From Acidobacteriaceae bacterium (lineage in GTDB: Bacteria > Acidobacteriota > Terriglobia > Terriglobales > Acidobacteriaceae), in the NCBI GenBank assembly GCA_003154055.1, contig PMCH01000235.1:25018-39779 (forward strand): DNA of 14,762 bases. Direction: 5' to 3'. The notes under the pieces were generated by a model that had not been told where the DNA came from, made no database searches, and saw only the letters and a program-made list of their open reading frames with translations. This document shows, piece after piece, positions 14,412-14,762 of this stretch. Each line of letters opens with the position of its first letter. Position 1 is the first letter of the stretch. Made by a program: the position numbers and the translations under genes.

Positions 14412-14762
14412 CTAGTCCGCTTGAACCTCGCCCGTCGGTTCTTCGATGGGGTTACCGATCTGGAAGCGAGAGAACTTGTGCGCCAGGCGGTCGAACCACA
14501 GATAAATGACCGGAGTGGTGTAAAGCGTCAGCAGTTGGCTCACGAGCAATCCGCCAACAATGGTGATTCCCAGGGGATGGCGCAACTCGGAACCAGTGCC
14601 ACGCCCGAGCGCCAGCGGCAGCCCGGCGAGCAGCGCGGCCATGGTGGTCATCATGATGGGACGGAACCGCAGTAAACAGGCCTGGTAGATGGCCTCTTCT
14701 GGCGGCTTGCCATGAACGCGCTCGGCCTCGAGCGCAAAGTCGATCATCATGATGGCGTTTTT
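14412..14762 (-). CDS. RND efflux permease, MdtB-like (5' part outside window)
   Basis: C-terminal 116 residues of a second RND permease, cut by the window edge in transmembrane helix 10. It begins in the KNAIMMIDFALEAER motif, continues through CLLRFRPIMMTTMAALLAGLPLALG and the ITIVGGLLVSQLLTLYTTPVIY helix 12, and ends in a short polar tail (IEEPTGEVQAD). The segment is closely similar to the same region of the downstream permease, including long runs of shared residues, with a different tail. It is the partner subunit in a likely MdtBC-type complex. Only the C-terminus is visible, so the MdtB label rests on gene order. Confidence 0.88.
   Translation of the reverse strand, partial: KNAIMMIDFALEAERVHGKPPEEAIYQACLLRFRPIMMTTMAALLAGLPLALGRGTGSELRHPLGITIVGGLLVSQLLTLYTTPVIYLWFDRLAHKFSRFQIGNPIEEPTGEVQAD

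Noticed and set aside
1..14762. CRISPR arrays, rRNA, tRNA and insertion-sequence ends
   Set aside because: No regular repeat-spacer pattern, no RNA gene signatures and no transposase or terminal inverted repeats were seen by eye on either strand.

Overview
The window reads as chromosomal DNA of a fairly GC-rich Gram-negative bacterium, most likely an Acidobacteriota member (Terriglobia-like). The main clue is the very large Oar-type TonB-dependent receptor with an N-terminal carboxypeptidase-regulatory-like domain, a family strongly expanded in that phylum; the RND pumps, the short S21 protein and Tat/Sec-exported enzymes fit. The taxonomic call is inference. All confidently called genes lie on the minus strand, so the biological order runs from high to low coordinates.

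Layout, left to right: a truncated aldehyde dehydrogenase of the succinate-semialdehyde type (1-1157); a 42-residue basic small ORF with a good ribosome binding site (1258-1386); rpsU for ribosomal protein S21 (1553-1756) with a rho-independent terminator behind it; a plus-strand candidate small secreted protein with a sigma70-like -10 box and a strong Shine-Dalgarno (1996-2358); an M20-family Xaa-His dipeptidase (PepD-like, 2328-3776); a degraded C-terminal piece of a tyrosine recombinase (about 3874-3972); a Tat-exported dipeptide epimerase (3976-5100) overlapping by ATGA with a secreted NlpC/P60 endopeptidase (5097-5990); the TonB receptor (6145-10020); an RpiR/MurR-family regulator (10284-11156); and two tandem RND efflux permeases (MdtC-like complete, 11305-14409; MdtB-like C-terminal part, 14412-14762).

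The centre of the window (2328-11156) looks like a peptidoglycan-peptide scavenging locus. The NlpC/P60 enzyme resembles Bacillus YkfC (cuts after D-Glu to release L-Ala-D-Glu), the epimerase resembles YkfB/YcjG (L-Ala-D-Glu to L-Ala-L-Glu), and PepD could split the resulting LL-dipeptide. A TonB receptor and an RpiR/MurR-type regulator stand where Bacillus uses a Dpp ABC importer. A near-identical 24-nt motif occurs upstream of both the regulator gene and the receptor gene, and a second, weaker half-site overlaps the receptor's TTGACA -35 box 31 bp away. This suggests an autoregulated RpiR regulon that also covers the receptor. The assembly as a system is inference; the motif copies and enzyme motifs are read directly from the sequence.
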